A stretch of 64,000 nucleotides of DNA from Pseudaeromonas sp038247115 (GTDB taxonomy: Bacteria > Pseudomonadota > Gammaproteobacteria > Enterobacterales > Aeromonadaceae). Location of the stretch: NCBI GenBank assembly GCA_038247115.1, contig JBBRVG010000005.1, forward strand, positions 19,083-83,082. Reading direction: 5' to 3'. Of the stretch, positions 53,500 to 61,588 are shown one piece after another. Positions within the stretch are counted from its first letter, which is position 1. Every line of letters starts with the position of its first letter. The notes under the pieces were generated by a model. It was not told the DNA's origin. It saw only the letters and a program-made list of their open reading frames with translations, and did not search any database. The translations under genes and the position numbers were made by a program.

Positions 53500-54090
53500 A
53501 TGTATCAGGTCTATGGCATGGCGGAGTCTGGCAACTGCTACAAGGTCAAATTATTGTTGACTCAATTGGGCTTGGCATATCGGTGGCAAGAAACCGATAC
53601 CCGGCAAGGAGCAACCCACACCCCTGAGTATCTGGCGTTGAATCCAGCGGGTAAGGTTCCCCTGCTGGTGCTGGATGATGGCCGCACCTTGCCGGAGTCC
53701 AACGCCATTTTGTGCTACTTGGCGGAAGGATCGGCGCTGTGGCCGGTTGACCGTTTTGCTCGAGCGCAGGTGCTGCAATGGATGTTCTTCGAACAATACA
53801 GCCATGAACCCTATATCGCAGTGGCCCGTGCCATCCGGCGTTTCTTTCCGGGGCGTGAAGCTGAATTGCCCGCGCTGTGGAAGAAGGGCTATCTGGCACT
53901 GGATGTACTGGAGCAACATCTGCGGCGTCATGATTATCTGGTGGCCGAGCGCTATACGGTGGCGGATATTGCTCTCTATGCCTATACCCATGCCGCAGCA
54001 GAGGGTGGCTTCGAGCTGACGCGTTACCCGGCCATCCAGGAGTGGTTGCAGCGGGTTGCCGCCGAGCCGGGCCATATCCCGCTGGGATAA
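53500..54090 (+). CDS. Glutathione S-transferase family protein
   Basis: The 196-residue product has an N-terminal thioredoxin-like domain (YQVYGMAESGNCYKVKLLL; NPAGKVPLLVLDDGRTLPES with the cis-Pro and the glutathione-binding ES pair) and a C-terminal helical domain (DYLVAERYTVADIALYAYTHAA). It is a cytosolic GST of undetermined class; the Ser/Cys near residue 10-12 (ESGNC) may be catalytic. AAGGAGGT supports the start. It converges on ppa. Confidence 0.92.
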   Translation: MYQVYGMAESGNCYKVKLLLTQLGLAYRWQETDTRQGATHTPEYLALNPAGKVPLLVLDDGRTLPESNAILCYLAEGSALWPVDRFARAQVLQWMFFEQYSHEPYIAVARAIRRFFPGREAELPALWKKGYLALDVLEQHLRRHDYLVAERYTVADIALYAYTHAAAEGGFELTRYPAIQEWLQRVAAEPGHIPLG

Positions 54091-54113
54091 GTGCTTGGAA
54101 AAATAAATGGTCG

Positions 54114-54147
54114 AAAAAAAACGCCACGCAAAAGCGTGGCGTTTTTC
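54114..54147. terminator. Bidirectional terminator between gst and ppa
   Basis: ACGCCACGC-AAAA-GCGTGGCGT flanked by seven or more As and Ts. Confidence 0.95.
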
Positions 54148-54172
54148 ATCGTAACTGAATCGACGGAGCGAA

Positions 54173-54706
54173 TTACTTGGCTTCGTTGTAACGCACTACA
54201 GAAGCCTGGATCTCGGCAATGGCTTCGGCCTTGTCGCCCCAGCCTTCAACCTTGACCCACTTGCCGGCTTCGAGTTCTTTGTAGCGTTCAAAGAAGTGCT
54301 TGATCTGGCCCTTCAGCAGTTCAGGGATGTCGTTCACATCTTGAATGTGGTCATACATCTTGGTCAGCTTGGAGTGCGGAACCGCAACCAGCTTGGCATC
54401 CTGACCGGCTTCATCGCTCATCTTCAGTACGCCAACCGGACGGCAACGGATGACGGCACCCGGAACCAGCGGATAGGGAGTCGGGACCAGCACGTCAACC
54501 GCATCGCCGTCCAGTGACAGTGTGTTGTTGATGTAGCCGTAGTTGCACGGGTAGAACATCGGAGTCGCCATGAAACGGTCAACGAATACGGCGCCCGATT
54601 CCTTGTCAATCTCGTACTTGATCGGGTCAGCATTTTGCGGGATTTCGATGATGACATAGATATCTTCCGGCAGTTCTTTGCCGGCGGGAACCAGGTTCAG
54701 GCTCAT
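54173..54706 (-). CDS. ppa: Inorganic pyrophosphatase
   Basis: The 177-residue soluble family I pyrophosphatase starts SLNLVPAGKELPEDIYVIIE. Active-site residues are visible in KYEIDKESGAVFVDRFM, FYPCNYGYINNT, and the metal-binding DGDAVDVLVPTPYP. It hydrolyses pyrophosphate, pulling reactions such as APS synthesis by the nearby cysDN. Length equals that of the E. coli enzyme. It is divergent from mpl across 180 bp. Confidence 0.97.
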   Translation of the reverse strand: MSLNLVPAGKELPEDIYVIIEIPQNADPIKYEIDKESGAVFVDRFMATPMFYPCNYGYINNTLSLDGDAVDVLVPTPYPLVPGAVIRCRPVGVLKMSDEAGQDAKLVAVPHSKLTKMYDHIQDVNDIPELLKGQIKHFFERYKELEAGKWVKVEGWGDKAEAIAEIQASVVRYNEAK

Positions 54707-54886
54707 GGCATTTCCTTTCTACAAGCGTTGATAACGAGTGAGCCCGTATTATAGCCAGCAACGATTAAATGGCTACCTCGACGGCATATTCTTCATCCGA
54801 CGGCATCCCATCACTGCCCAAAGGGAGCCACCATTGCTAGAATGCGGCGTCAATATTCGCACTATTCGCATTCGGGGACGTAGTCG

Positions 54887-56266
54887 ATGCATATTCATGT
54901 TCTGGGAATTTGTGGCACCTTCATGGGTGGAATTGCTGCTATCGCCAAGCAGTTGGGACACCAGGTGACCGGCTCCGATGCCAATGTCTATCCGCCCATG
55001 AGTACCCAGCTGGAGGAGCAGGGCATAGCGCTGATCCAGGGCTATGATCCAGCACAACTGGAGCCGGCACCGGATCTGGTGATCATCGGCAATGCCATGA
55101 GTCGCGGCAATCCCTGTGTGGAATATGTGCTGGATCGCAACCTGCCCTACACCTCGGGGCCTGAATGGCTCAGAGATCACGTGTTGCAACAGCGCTGGGT
55201 TCTGGCCGTCGCCGGAACCCATGGCAAGACCAGCACCGCCAGCATGTTGGCCTGGATCCTGGAAGATGTCGGCCTCACCCCTGGCTTCCTGATTGGCGGC
55301 GTACCGGGCAACTTCCCGGTTTCGGCCCGACTGGGTGACTCTCCCTTTTTTGTCATCGAAGCCGATGAGTACGACTGTGCCTTCTTCGACAAGCGCTCCA
55401 AGTTCGTCCATTACCGGCCGCGCACCCTGATCCTCAACAACCTCGAATACGATCATGCCGACATATTCCCGGATCTGGCGGCGATCCAGCGGCAGTTCCA
55501 TCATCTGGTGCGTACCGTGCCGGGTACTGGCCGCCTGCTGGTGCCTGCACACTGCGGGAGTCTGGATGCGGTATTGAAGATGGGTTGCTGGAGCGATGTC
55601 GAGCGCGTCAATGGTGACGGGGCGCACTGGCAGACCAAATTGCTGGCAGCGGATGGCTCACGGTTTGAAGTCTGGCTGGATGGCGCTCTGGTCGGCGAGC
55701 TCAACTGGTGCGGACTGGGCCAGCACAATGTGCACAATGCCTTGATGGCCATTGCTGCCGCTCGCCATGCCGGAGTTCTGCCGGTCGATGCCGTGGCTGC
55801 CATGAGCCGCTTTGTGATGCCTAAACGTCGCATGGAACTCAAGGGGGAGGTGGCAGGTATCAAGGTCTACGATGACTTTGCCCATCATCCGACCGCCATT
55901 GAAACCACGCTGGGTGGGTTGCGAGCCAAGGTTGGCCAGGCGCGGATCCTGGCGGTACTGGAGCCGCGCTCCAACACCATGAAACTGGGCGTGCATCAAA
56001 AAGAGTTGTCGGCGTGTCTGGCTCGAGCCGACAAGGCCTATCTGTTTGCGCCAAGCGATCTGGGCTGGGATATTGGCAAGGTGGCGGCAGAGGCCCCGGT
56101 ACCAACCCGGGTGTTCCATGATCTAGCGGCCTTGGTAGAGCATCTGGCGACCGAGGCAAAATCCGGGGATCAGATCCTGGTGATGAGTAATGGCAGCTTT
56201 GGCGGCATCCACGCCAAGTTGCTGCAACGTCTGCAGACCCACGCCCATGATCAGGTGGCACCATGA
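54887..56266 (+). CDS. mpl: UDP-MurNAc:L-Ala-D-Glu-mDAP ligase
   Basis: The 459-residue Mur-ligase family enzyme recycles murein tripeptide onto UDP-MurNAc. Motifs are the N-terminal HIHVLGICGTFMGGIAAIA, the P-loop AVAGTHGKTSTASM, ADEYDCAFFDKRSKFVHY, LNNLEYDHADIF and GVHKEL-like MKLGVHQKEL. MurC is its closest relative, but the start and the ADEYD loop favour Mpl. It completes the recycling route begun by AmpG (25865). The stop overlaps the ubiX start (ATGA). Confidence 0.96.
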   Translation: MHIHVLGICGTFMGGIAAIAKQLGHQVTGSDANVYPPMSTQLEEQGIALIQGYDPAQLEPAPDLVIIGNAMSRGNPCVEYVLDRNLPYTSGPEWLRDHVLQQRWVLAVAGTHGKTSTASMLAWILEDVGLTPGFLIGGVPGNFPVSARLGDSPFFVIEADEYDCAFFDKRSKFVHYRPRTLILNNLEYDHADIFPDLAAIQRQFHHLVRTVPGTGRLLVPAHCGSLDAVLKMGCWSDVERVNGDGAHWQTKLLAADGSRFEVWLDGALVGELNWCGLGQHNVHNALMAIAAARHAGVLPVDAVAAMSRFVMPKRRMELKGEVAGIKVYDDFAHHPTAIETTLGGLRAKVGQARILAVLEPRSNTMKLGVHQKELSACLARADKAYLFAPSDLGWDIGKVAAEAPVPTRVFHDLAALVEHLATEAKSGDQILVMSNGSFGGIHAKLLQRLQTHAHDQVAP

Positions 56267-56898
56267 GTCACGCTGCATCCCGCGAGGCTATTACGCTGGC
56301 ACTGACTGGGGCCTCGGGAGCCGCCTATGGGGTCCGGCTGCTGGAGTGTCTGCTGCGTGCCGATTATCAGGTTTATTTGTTGCTGTCTGATGCGGCCCGG
56401 GTGGTGATCGCCACCGAGCTGTCCGAGGAGTGGCCAGCCGAGGCGGATGCTTGCGCTCGCTGGTTGGAGGGCCGTTTCCAGGCTCCTGAAGGGCGTGTGC
56501 GTCTGAGTTCGCGTTTCGACTGGTTTTCTCCGGTGGCCTCAGGCTCGGCGGCGCCGAAACGGATGGTAATAGCGCCCTGCTCCATGGGTACCGTCAGTGC
56601 CATAGCCCACGGCGCCTCGGATAACCTGATTGAGCGGGCAGCGGATGTGGTGATCAAGGAGCGCGGGCAGTTGATCCTGATGCCACGGGAGACGCCCTAT
56701 TCGACGATCCATCTGGAAAACATGCTCAAGCTCAGCCAGTTAGGGGTGGTGATCATGCCGGCTTCTCCTGGCTTCTATCATCAACCACAGCAATTATCGG
56801 ATCTGGTGGACTTCATGGTGGCCCGGGCACTGGATCATCTCGGCATAGAGTCGTCGATTGGTCAACGTTGGGGACAGGGTGAGGGAGCCGGGGTCTAG
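56263..56898 (+). CDS. ubiX: Flavin prenyltransferase UbiX
   Basis: The 211-residue product shows LALTGASGAAYGVRLLECLL at the N-terminus, APCSMGTVSAIAHGASDNLIERA and LMPRETPYSTIHLENMLKLS. It prenylates FMN to make the cofactor of the decarboxylase UbiD in ubiquinone synthesis. It overlaps mpl by four bases and is translationally coupled to it. The C-terminus extends about 20 residues beyond E. coli UbiX. Confidence 0.95.
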   Translation: MSHAASREAITLALTGASGAAYGVRLLECLLRADYQVYLLLSDAARVVIATELSEEWPAEADACARWLEGRFQAPEGRVRLSSRFDWFSPVASGSAAPKRMVIAPCSMGTVSAIAHGASDNLIERAADVVIKERGQLILMPRETPYSTIHLENMLKLSQLGVVIMPASPGFYHQPQQLSDLVDFMVARALDHLGIESSIGQRWGQGEGAGV

Positions 56899-56922
56899 CA
56901 GGATGAAGCGGGGAAGAAACCA

Positions 56923-56952
56923 GCCAGAATCGGTTGGATAACCGGTTCTGGC
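56923..56952 (-). terminator. Hairpin between ubiX and litR
   Basis: GCCAGAATCGGTT-GGAT-AACCGGTTCTGGC forms a 13-bp stem with one G-U pair. On the minus strand it is followed by TGGTTTCTT, so it may terminate litR. Confidence 0.6.
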
Positions 56953-56978
56953 GCTGTTACACAAGAGGAGTTCGGGGG

Positions 56979-57593
56979 CTAGTGAAGACCCAGAGCCAGC
57001 TGGCTGGCGCGCAGCATGAACTCTTTGACCTGCTCTTTGGGTGGTTGCGGTGTCTTGAAGATCATCTGGCTTGCCGGAAAGCAGAAGCTGTTGAGCAGCT
57101 GAGCTAACGACAGCGTGTCCATATGAAGCTTGAATTCACCATTTTGTGCGCCGCGCTGCAGGGTGCCTGTGGTGATCTCCAGCATACGTTCACAAAACAG
57201 CGTGAACCGTGGCCAGACATCATCACGGATAGAGGCTCCCCACTCCAGAGCAATCAGATTGTAGTCGCCCTTCTCATAAGCGGCATCGACATAACGGTCG
57301 ATAAACTGCTCGATACAAGTCAGCGCGCTGCTTTCCGGATTATGGGATTGGCGCGCCAGATTGTAGAGATAGGATTCAACTTCGCTTAATACCGCATCGA
57401 CCAACTCTTCCCGGGTGCGGAAATAGTTGAATACGGTGGCGACCGAAACATTAGCCCGTTCGGCGATTTCAGCGTGACCAGCACGACCTATACCCCGTTG
57501 AGCAAAGACGGCGATGGCATGATCCATCAATTGACGACTACGTGCATCTGGACTGAGCCGGGTGCGACGACGTGGTTCCGTGGCATGTTGCAT
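56979..57593 (-). CDS. litR: TetR-type quorum-sensing master regulator, LitR/HapR/LuxR(Vh) family
   Basis: The 204-residue protein matches the Vibrio LuxR/HapR family: RRRTRLSPDARSRQLMDHAI, FAQRGIGRAGHAEIAERA (compare HapR FARRGIGRGGHADIAE) and NVSVATVFNYFRTREELVDAVL, the DNA-binding helix-turn-helix at about 38-60. EWGASIRDDVWPRFTLF also aligns with the HapR ligand-binding part. In vibrios this gene lies next to hpt, as here. Such regulators control biofilm, protease and secretion genes and are repressed at low cell density by Qrr small RNAs acting on the leader. The symbol follows the Aeromonas name for this orthologue. Confidence 0.9.
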   Translation of the reverse strand: MQHATEPRRRTRLSPDARSRQLMDHAIAVFAQRGIGRAGHAEIAERANVSVATVFNYFRTREELVDAVLSEVESYLYNLARQSHNPESSALTCIEQFIDRYVDAAYEKGDYNLIALEWGASIRDDVWPRFTLFCERMLEITTGTLQRGAQNGEFKLHMDTLSLAQLLNSFCFPASQMIFKTPQPPKEQVKEFMLRASQLALGLH

Positions 57594-57764
57594 AACTACT
57601 AGTGTCTCTTGTAATTGTTATTGTAGAGCCTGCCTATGACTGACAGTGCGCTCCCTTTTTATCCCGGACTTTGTCGAGCCAATCTTGGGGATTGGTGATA
57701 AAATCCGTGACCATCTTAACCATTTTCAACAATATTCCGAAGCGAAAGTAGTCAGGAGCAAGTC

Positions 57765-58295
57765 ATGAAACACAGGGTCGACGTTCTGATCTCTGAACAA
57801 GAGGTTCAACAGCGGATTTCCGAATTGGGACAGGCCATCACTGCCCACTATCAGGGGACTGACGAATTGGTGCTGGTGGGCTTGCTGCGTGGCTCTTGTG
57901 TGTTCCTGGCGGATCTGTGCCGACACATCGAAGTTCCGGTCTCTCTGGACTTCATGACCGCCTCCAGTTATGGCAACAGCATGAACAGTTCGCGGGAAGT
58001 GCGCATCCTCAAGGATCTGGATGACGAGATCAAAGGCAAGGATGTGCTGATCGTCGAGGACATCATCGACACCGGCTATACCCTGAATAAGGTGCGCGAG
58101 ATCATGAGCCTGCGCGAGCCTAAATCACTGGCGATTTGTACCCTGCTCGACAAGCCCTCCCGCCGGGAAGTCAATGTGCCGGTGGAGTGGGTCGGTTTTG
58201 CCATTCCGGATGAATTTGTGGTCGGTTGTGGCATCGACTACGCCCAGAAGTATCGCAATCTGCGCTTTATCGGCAAGGTGATACCGCTGAAATAG
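57765..58295 (+). CDS. hpt: Hypoxanthine phosphoribosyltransferase
   Basis: The 176-residue purine salvage enzyme shows the type I PRTase motif VLIVEDIIDTGYTL (about residues 99-112), LRGSCVFLADLCRHI and SLDFMTASSYGNS. It converts hypoxanthine and PRPP to IMP. It is divergent from litR over 171 bp. PRPP synthase (prs) is also in the window. Confidence 0.96.
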   Translation: MKHRVDVLISEQEVQQRISELGQAITAHYQGTDELVLVGLLRGSCVFLADLCRHIEVPVSLDFMTASSYGNSMNSSREVRILKDLDDEIKGKDVLIVEDIIDTGYTLNKVREIMSLREPKSLAICTLLDKPSRREVNVPVEWVGFAIPDEFVVGCGIDYAQKYRNLRFIGKVIPLK

Positions 58296-58319
58296 CACGG
58301 GCTCAGGCCAGGATGAGAC

Positions 58320-58353
58320 ACAAAACAGGTGGCGATAAAGCCACCTGTTTTGT
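58320..58353 (+). terminator. Terminator after hpt
   Basis: ACAAAACAGGTGGC-GATAAA-GCCACCTGTTTTGT, a 14-bp stem with a T-rich descending arm. Confidence 0.85.
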
Positions 58354-58356
58354 CTG

Positions 58357-58385
58357 TGCTTTATTGCGCCATCGCCCGCTATAAT
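58357..58385 (+). promoter_or_regulatory. Candidate yadGH promoter
   Basis: A perfect TATAAT at 58380 has a weak TGCTTT 17 bases upstream. It lies 51 bp before the ABC ATPase gene. Confidence 0.4.
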
Positions 58386-58435
58386 GACCGACTGTTTGTT
58401 TTTCCACATCATGTTGCTAGGGGAGCGTAAGCCAG

Positions 58436-59350
58436 ATGCAGGCGCTGACGATACAGGGTCTTCACAAGACTTATAAGGGGGGCGTTGAAGCGCTCAAGGG
58501 GATCGATTTAATCGTCGAACAAGGCGATTTCTATGCCTTGCTCGGGCCTAATGGCGCAGGCAAGTCCACCACCATCGGCATCATCAGCTCCCTGGTCAAC
58601 AAGAGCGCCGGCCGTGTCCAGGTATTTGGTTATGATATTGACAGCCAACTGGAGCTGGCCAAATCGCAGATCGGGTTGGTTCCTCAGGAGTTCAACTTCA
58701 GCCAGTTCGAGAAGGTGCTGCAGATCGTGGTCAATCAGGCAGGCTTCTATGGTGTCCCTCGTTTGCTGGCTCATGAGCGGGCGGAGAAATACCTCAAACA
58801 ACTGGATCTGTGGGATAAACGGGATAAACAGGCCCGTACCCTTTCTGGAGGCATGAAGCGGCGCCTGATGATAGCCCGCGCCCTGATGCATGAGCCCAAG
58901 TTGTTGATTCTCGATGAACCAACCGCCGGGGTGGATATCGAAATCCGGCGCTCCATGTGGCAATTCCTGCAGGAGCTGAATGAGCAAGGGGTCACCATCA
59001 TCTTGACCACCCACTACCTGGAAGAAGCCGAGATGCTGTGTCGCAATGTTGGCATCATAGATCGCGGCCGTATCGTGGAAAATACCACCATGCGGGAGTT
59101 GCTCGCCAAACTGGATGTCGAGACCTTTATTCTGGACCTGGACTGTTGTGCCTCGCGGATCCAGCTGGATGGATTTATCTGGCAGCAAGTCAATGAAACC
59201 AGTATCGAGGTGGAGATCGCCAAAAGTCAGGGGCTGAATCCTTTATTTACGGCGCTGACCAACCAGCAGATCAAGGTACTGAGCATGCGTAATAAGGCTA
59301 ACCGTCTGGAAGAGCTGTTTGTGAAACTGGTCGAGGAGGGGCGTCAATGA
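58436..59350 (+). CDS. yadG: ABC-2 exporter ATP-binding protein YadG
   Basis: The 304-residue ATPase has Walker A LLGPNGAGKSTTIG, signature TLSGGMKRRLMIA, Walker B LLILDEPTAGVDIE, and a C-terminal extension typical of ABC-2 drug/lipid exporters. It matches YadG in length and neighbourhood; E. coli has hpt-can-yadG-yadH, and here the carbonic anhydrase gene is absent from between. It overlaps the permease gene by four bases (ATGA). The substrate is unknown. Confidence 0.92.
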   Translation: MQALTIQGLHKTYKGGVEALKGIDLIVEQGDFYALLGPNGAGKSTTIGIISSLVNKSAGRVQVFGYDIDSQLELAKSQIGLVPQEFNFSQFEKVLQIVVNQAGFYGVPRLLAHERAEKYLKQLDLWDKRDKQARTLSGGMKRRLMIARALMHEPKLLILDEPTAGVDIEIRRSMWQFLQELNEQGVTIILTTHYLEEAEMLCRNVGIIDRGRIVENTTMRELLAKLDVETFILDLDCCASRIQLDGFIWQQVNETSIEVEIAKSQGLNPLFTALTNQQIKVLSMRNKANRLEELFVKLVEEGRQ

Positions 59351-60120
59351 ACCCGGCTGTCTACTGGATTGCGTTCAAGAGCATCCTGATTAAAGAGATT
59401 TCCCGTTTCACCCGGATTTGGGTGCAGACCCTGGTGCCACCAGCCATCACCATGAGCCTATATTTTGTCATTTTCGGTAACCTCATTGGCAGCCGTATTG
59501 GTCAGATGCATGGTGTCAGCTACATGGAGTTTATCGTCCCTGGCCTCATCATGATGTCGGTGATAACCAACTCCTACGCCAATGTGGCTTCCTCCTTCTT
59601 CAGCGCCAAGTTTCAGCGCAATATTGAGGAGATCCTGGTTGCTCCTGTTCCCAACTATCTCATTATTTTGGGATTTGTCGCTGGGGGAGTTGCGCGGGGG
59701 ATCTGTGTGGGGGCTATTGTCACGGCGGTGTCGCTCTTTTTTGTCCCCCTGCAGGTGCATGATCCCTTGGCCGTGGTCGTTACCCTGGTACTGACGGCAA
59801 CCCTGTTCTCGCTGGGTGGATTGATTAATGCGGTATTTGCCAAGAGCTTTGATGATGTCAGCATAATCCCGACCTTTGTCCTGACGCCGCTGACCTATCT
59901 GGGAGGCGTTTTCTATTCCATTCAACTGTTGCCGCCGTTCTGGCAGATGCTGTCCCACGTCAATCCGATCATCTACATGGTCAATGCCTTCCGCTATGGG
60001 TTTTTAGGGCTCAGCGATGTGCCCATGACTCTGGCGTTGGGTATCATCATCGGCTTTATCGTGGTGCTGTACGGGGTGGCTCATTACCTCATTACGCGGG
60101 GTATCGGTTTACGCCACTAA
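59347..60120 (+). CDS. yadH: ABC-2 exporter permease YadH
   Basis: The 257-residue inner-membrane protein has six predicted membrane segments and the ABC-2 pattern YMEFIVPGLIMMSVI, NIEEILVAPVPNYLIILGF, TPLTYLGGVFYSIQLLPPFWQ and NPIIYMVNAFRYGFLG. It forms the transporter with YadG, whose stop overlaps its start. Transport substrate is not known for this pair. Confidence 0.92.
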   Translation: MNPAVYWIAFKSILIKEISRFTRIWVQTLVPPAITMSLYFVIFGNLIGSRIGQMHGVSYMEFIVPGLIMMSVITNSYANVASSFFSAKFQRNIEEILVAPVPNYLIILGFVAGGVARGICVGAIVTAVSLFFVPLQVHDPLAVVVTLVLTATLFSLGGLINAVFAKSFDDVSIIPTFVLTPLTYLGGVFYSIQLLPPFWQMLSHVNPIIYMVNAFRYGFLGLSDVPMTLALGIIIGFIVVLYGVAHYLITRGIGLRH

Positions 60121-60152
60121 CAGGTGGCGATGTTCAGGGATCCCACAGCAAG

Positions 60153-60182
60153 AAGGGGGGAGCCAATGGCTCCCCCCTTTAT
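60153..60182. terminator. Bidirectional terminator after yadH
   Basis: AAGGGGGGAGCC-AAT-GGCTCCCCCCTT followed by TATTCTT; it faces the small minus-strand gene. Confidence 0.88.
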
Positions 60183-60205
60183 TCTTCTGGTTATTTGCTC
60201 ATCGC

Positions 60206-60409
60206 TTAGTCACGATCTGATTCGTGGCGGATCCAGCGATTGCTGCTGTTATCACTGGTTGCTGCTGCGACCACTTTTGCTGCTGGAGCTGTGGCGACAG
60301 CTTGCTCGGCCGTTTGAAGTTTCAGGTAATTGTCGCTCTCTTTGGCTTGGGCGCCACCCACCAGCAGCAGGGTTACCAGGGACGTTGTCATCAGGGTACG
60401 AATGTTCAT
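60206..60409 (-). CDS. Small secreted Ala-rich protein, 67 residues
   Basis: MNIRTLMTTSLVTLLLVGGAQA|KESD is a convincing signal peptide cleaved near residue 22. The remaining 45 residues are Ala-rich in the middle and charged at the end (RWIRHESDRD). No family is recognised. It is divergent from the LysR regulator at 60581, with an operator-like repeat region between, so it is probably a target of that regulator. The mature peptide is likely periplasmic. Confidence 0.65.
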   Translation of the reverse strand: MNIRTLMTTSLVTLLLVGGAQAKESDNYLKLQTAEQAVATAPAAKVVAAATSDNSSNRWIRHESDRD

Positions 60410-60515
60410 GATTGCTCTCTCTTGAGGTCTCTACCGGCTTCATGCCCGTACAGCACCGAATTGTCTGCTCACTGAAGTTCCGTATGAGCTGTTGAGAGAA
60501 TTATCTTCCTGTTCC

Positions 60516-60571
60516 TTATCGGGATAAATGCTATTGTTAGGCATTATAAATCCCGATTATCGGGATAAATG
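60516..60571. promoter_or_regulatory. Repeat operator between the small secreted gene and the LysR gene
   Basis: TTATCGGGATAAATG occurs twice, at 60516-60530 and 60557-60571, 41 bp apart (about four helical turns). The second copy lies within the perfect inverted repeat ATCCCGAT-T-ATCGGGAT (60550-60566). This is a likely binding region for the adjacent LysR protein, ending nine bases before its start codon. Confidence 0.65.
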
Positions 60572-60580
60572 GGGTTGTCC

Positions 60581-61519
60581 ATGGATAAGCTGCAGGCAAT
60601 GATGGTGTTTAGTCGCGTGGTTGAACTCGGTAGCTTTGTCCGGGCGGCCGAAAAGCTGGGATTATCCACAACCGCTGTCTCCCGGCATATAAGCGATCTG
60701 GAGAATCATCTGGGCACTCGCTTGTTGCAGCGCACTACACGAAAGTTGCATCTGACCGAAGCGGGCACCCAATTTCACCTCCGAGCGCAGCAGATCCTGG
60801 AAGATATCCAGGAAGCGGAAAGCTTGATTGTGCAAGATAACCAGCAACCCAGCGGTGTGCTGCGCCTGAGTGTTTCGATCCCGTTTGCCACTCGCCATCT
60901 CGCACCCTTGATCCCTCGCTTCTGTGCCCGGTATCCGGGATTGAATGTGGAAGTGGTGGCCTCGGATCGGAAACTGGATCTGATCGAGGATGGTCTGGAT
61001 CTGGTGCTGCGAATAACCCAGGAGCTGGAAGGCAATATGGTGGCTCGCCGATTGGCGACCATTCATACCATCATCAGTGCATCACCGGACTATTTGGCGC
61101 GGGCCGGTATTCCGACCACTCCGGCTGAGTTAGTCAATCACTCTTGCCTGGTCTACACCGGCATTCCAGATCCCAACCAGTGGCGCTTCTATCGCAAGCA
61201 GCAAGAGGTAGATTCCGTGGCCGTTCACGGTGCCTTGTGTGCGGATAATGGTGATGTGTTATTGGCCGCAGCCCAGCAAGGAATGGGCATCACCCGGCAA
61301 CCCAGTTTTATGGTGGGGGAGGCTATCGCGGCCGGGCGTCTGATCCCGCTGCTCACCGGATATCAGTTGCCAACGTTAACTCTGTCAGCGCTGTTCCCGA
61401 GTCGCCGTTATCTACCGGCCAAGGTCCGGCTCATGGTGGATTTTTTGCTGGCAGAATGGGGCGGCGAGATAGCCCCCTGGGATGCCTGGATGAAGACGTT
61501 GCAGACTGATGAGACGTGA
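60581..61519 (+). CDS. LysR-family transcriptional regulator
   Basis: The 312-residue product has the N-terminal winged helix-turn-helix MDKLQAMMVFSRVVELGSF, RAAEKLGLSTTAVSRHISDL, LGTRLLQRTTRKLHLTEAG, and a substrate-binding-like effector domain (about 90-300). It falls near the CrgA/PA-type LTTR clade by the LLQRTTRKLHLT motif. The ATG at 60581 gives the family start. It is divergent from the small secreted gene, and repeat operators directly overlap its upstream region, suggesting autoregulation. The effector is unknown. Confidence 0.92.
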   Translation: MDKLQAMMVFSRVVELGSFVRAAEKLGLSTTAVSRHISDLENHLGTRLLQRTTRKLHLTEAGTQFHLRAQQILEDIQEAESLIVQDNQQPSGVLRLSVSIPFATRHLAPLIPRFCARYPGLNVEVVASDRKLDLIEDGLDLVLRITQELEGNMVARRLATIHTIISASPDYLARAGIPTTPAELVNHSCLVYTGIPDPNQWRFYRKQQEVDSVAVHGALCADNGDVLLAAAQQGMGITRQPSFMVGEAIAAGRLIPLLTGYQLPTLTLSALFPSRRYLPAKVRLMVDFLLAEWGGEIAPWDAWMKTLQTDET

Positions 61520-61537
61520 GAAGTTGAGAGCTGGAAA

Positions 61538-61567
61538 CACTAAGGCCCCGCATGCGAGGCCTTAGTG
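61538..61567. terminator. Hairpin between LysR gene and prs
   Basis: CACTAAGGCC and GGCCTTAGTG pair around an inner CGCATGCG loop region. The T tract is short, so termination is moderately supported for either direction. Confidence 0.65.
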
Positions 61568-61588
61568 ATCACCCGGTACCAGGGTTGA

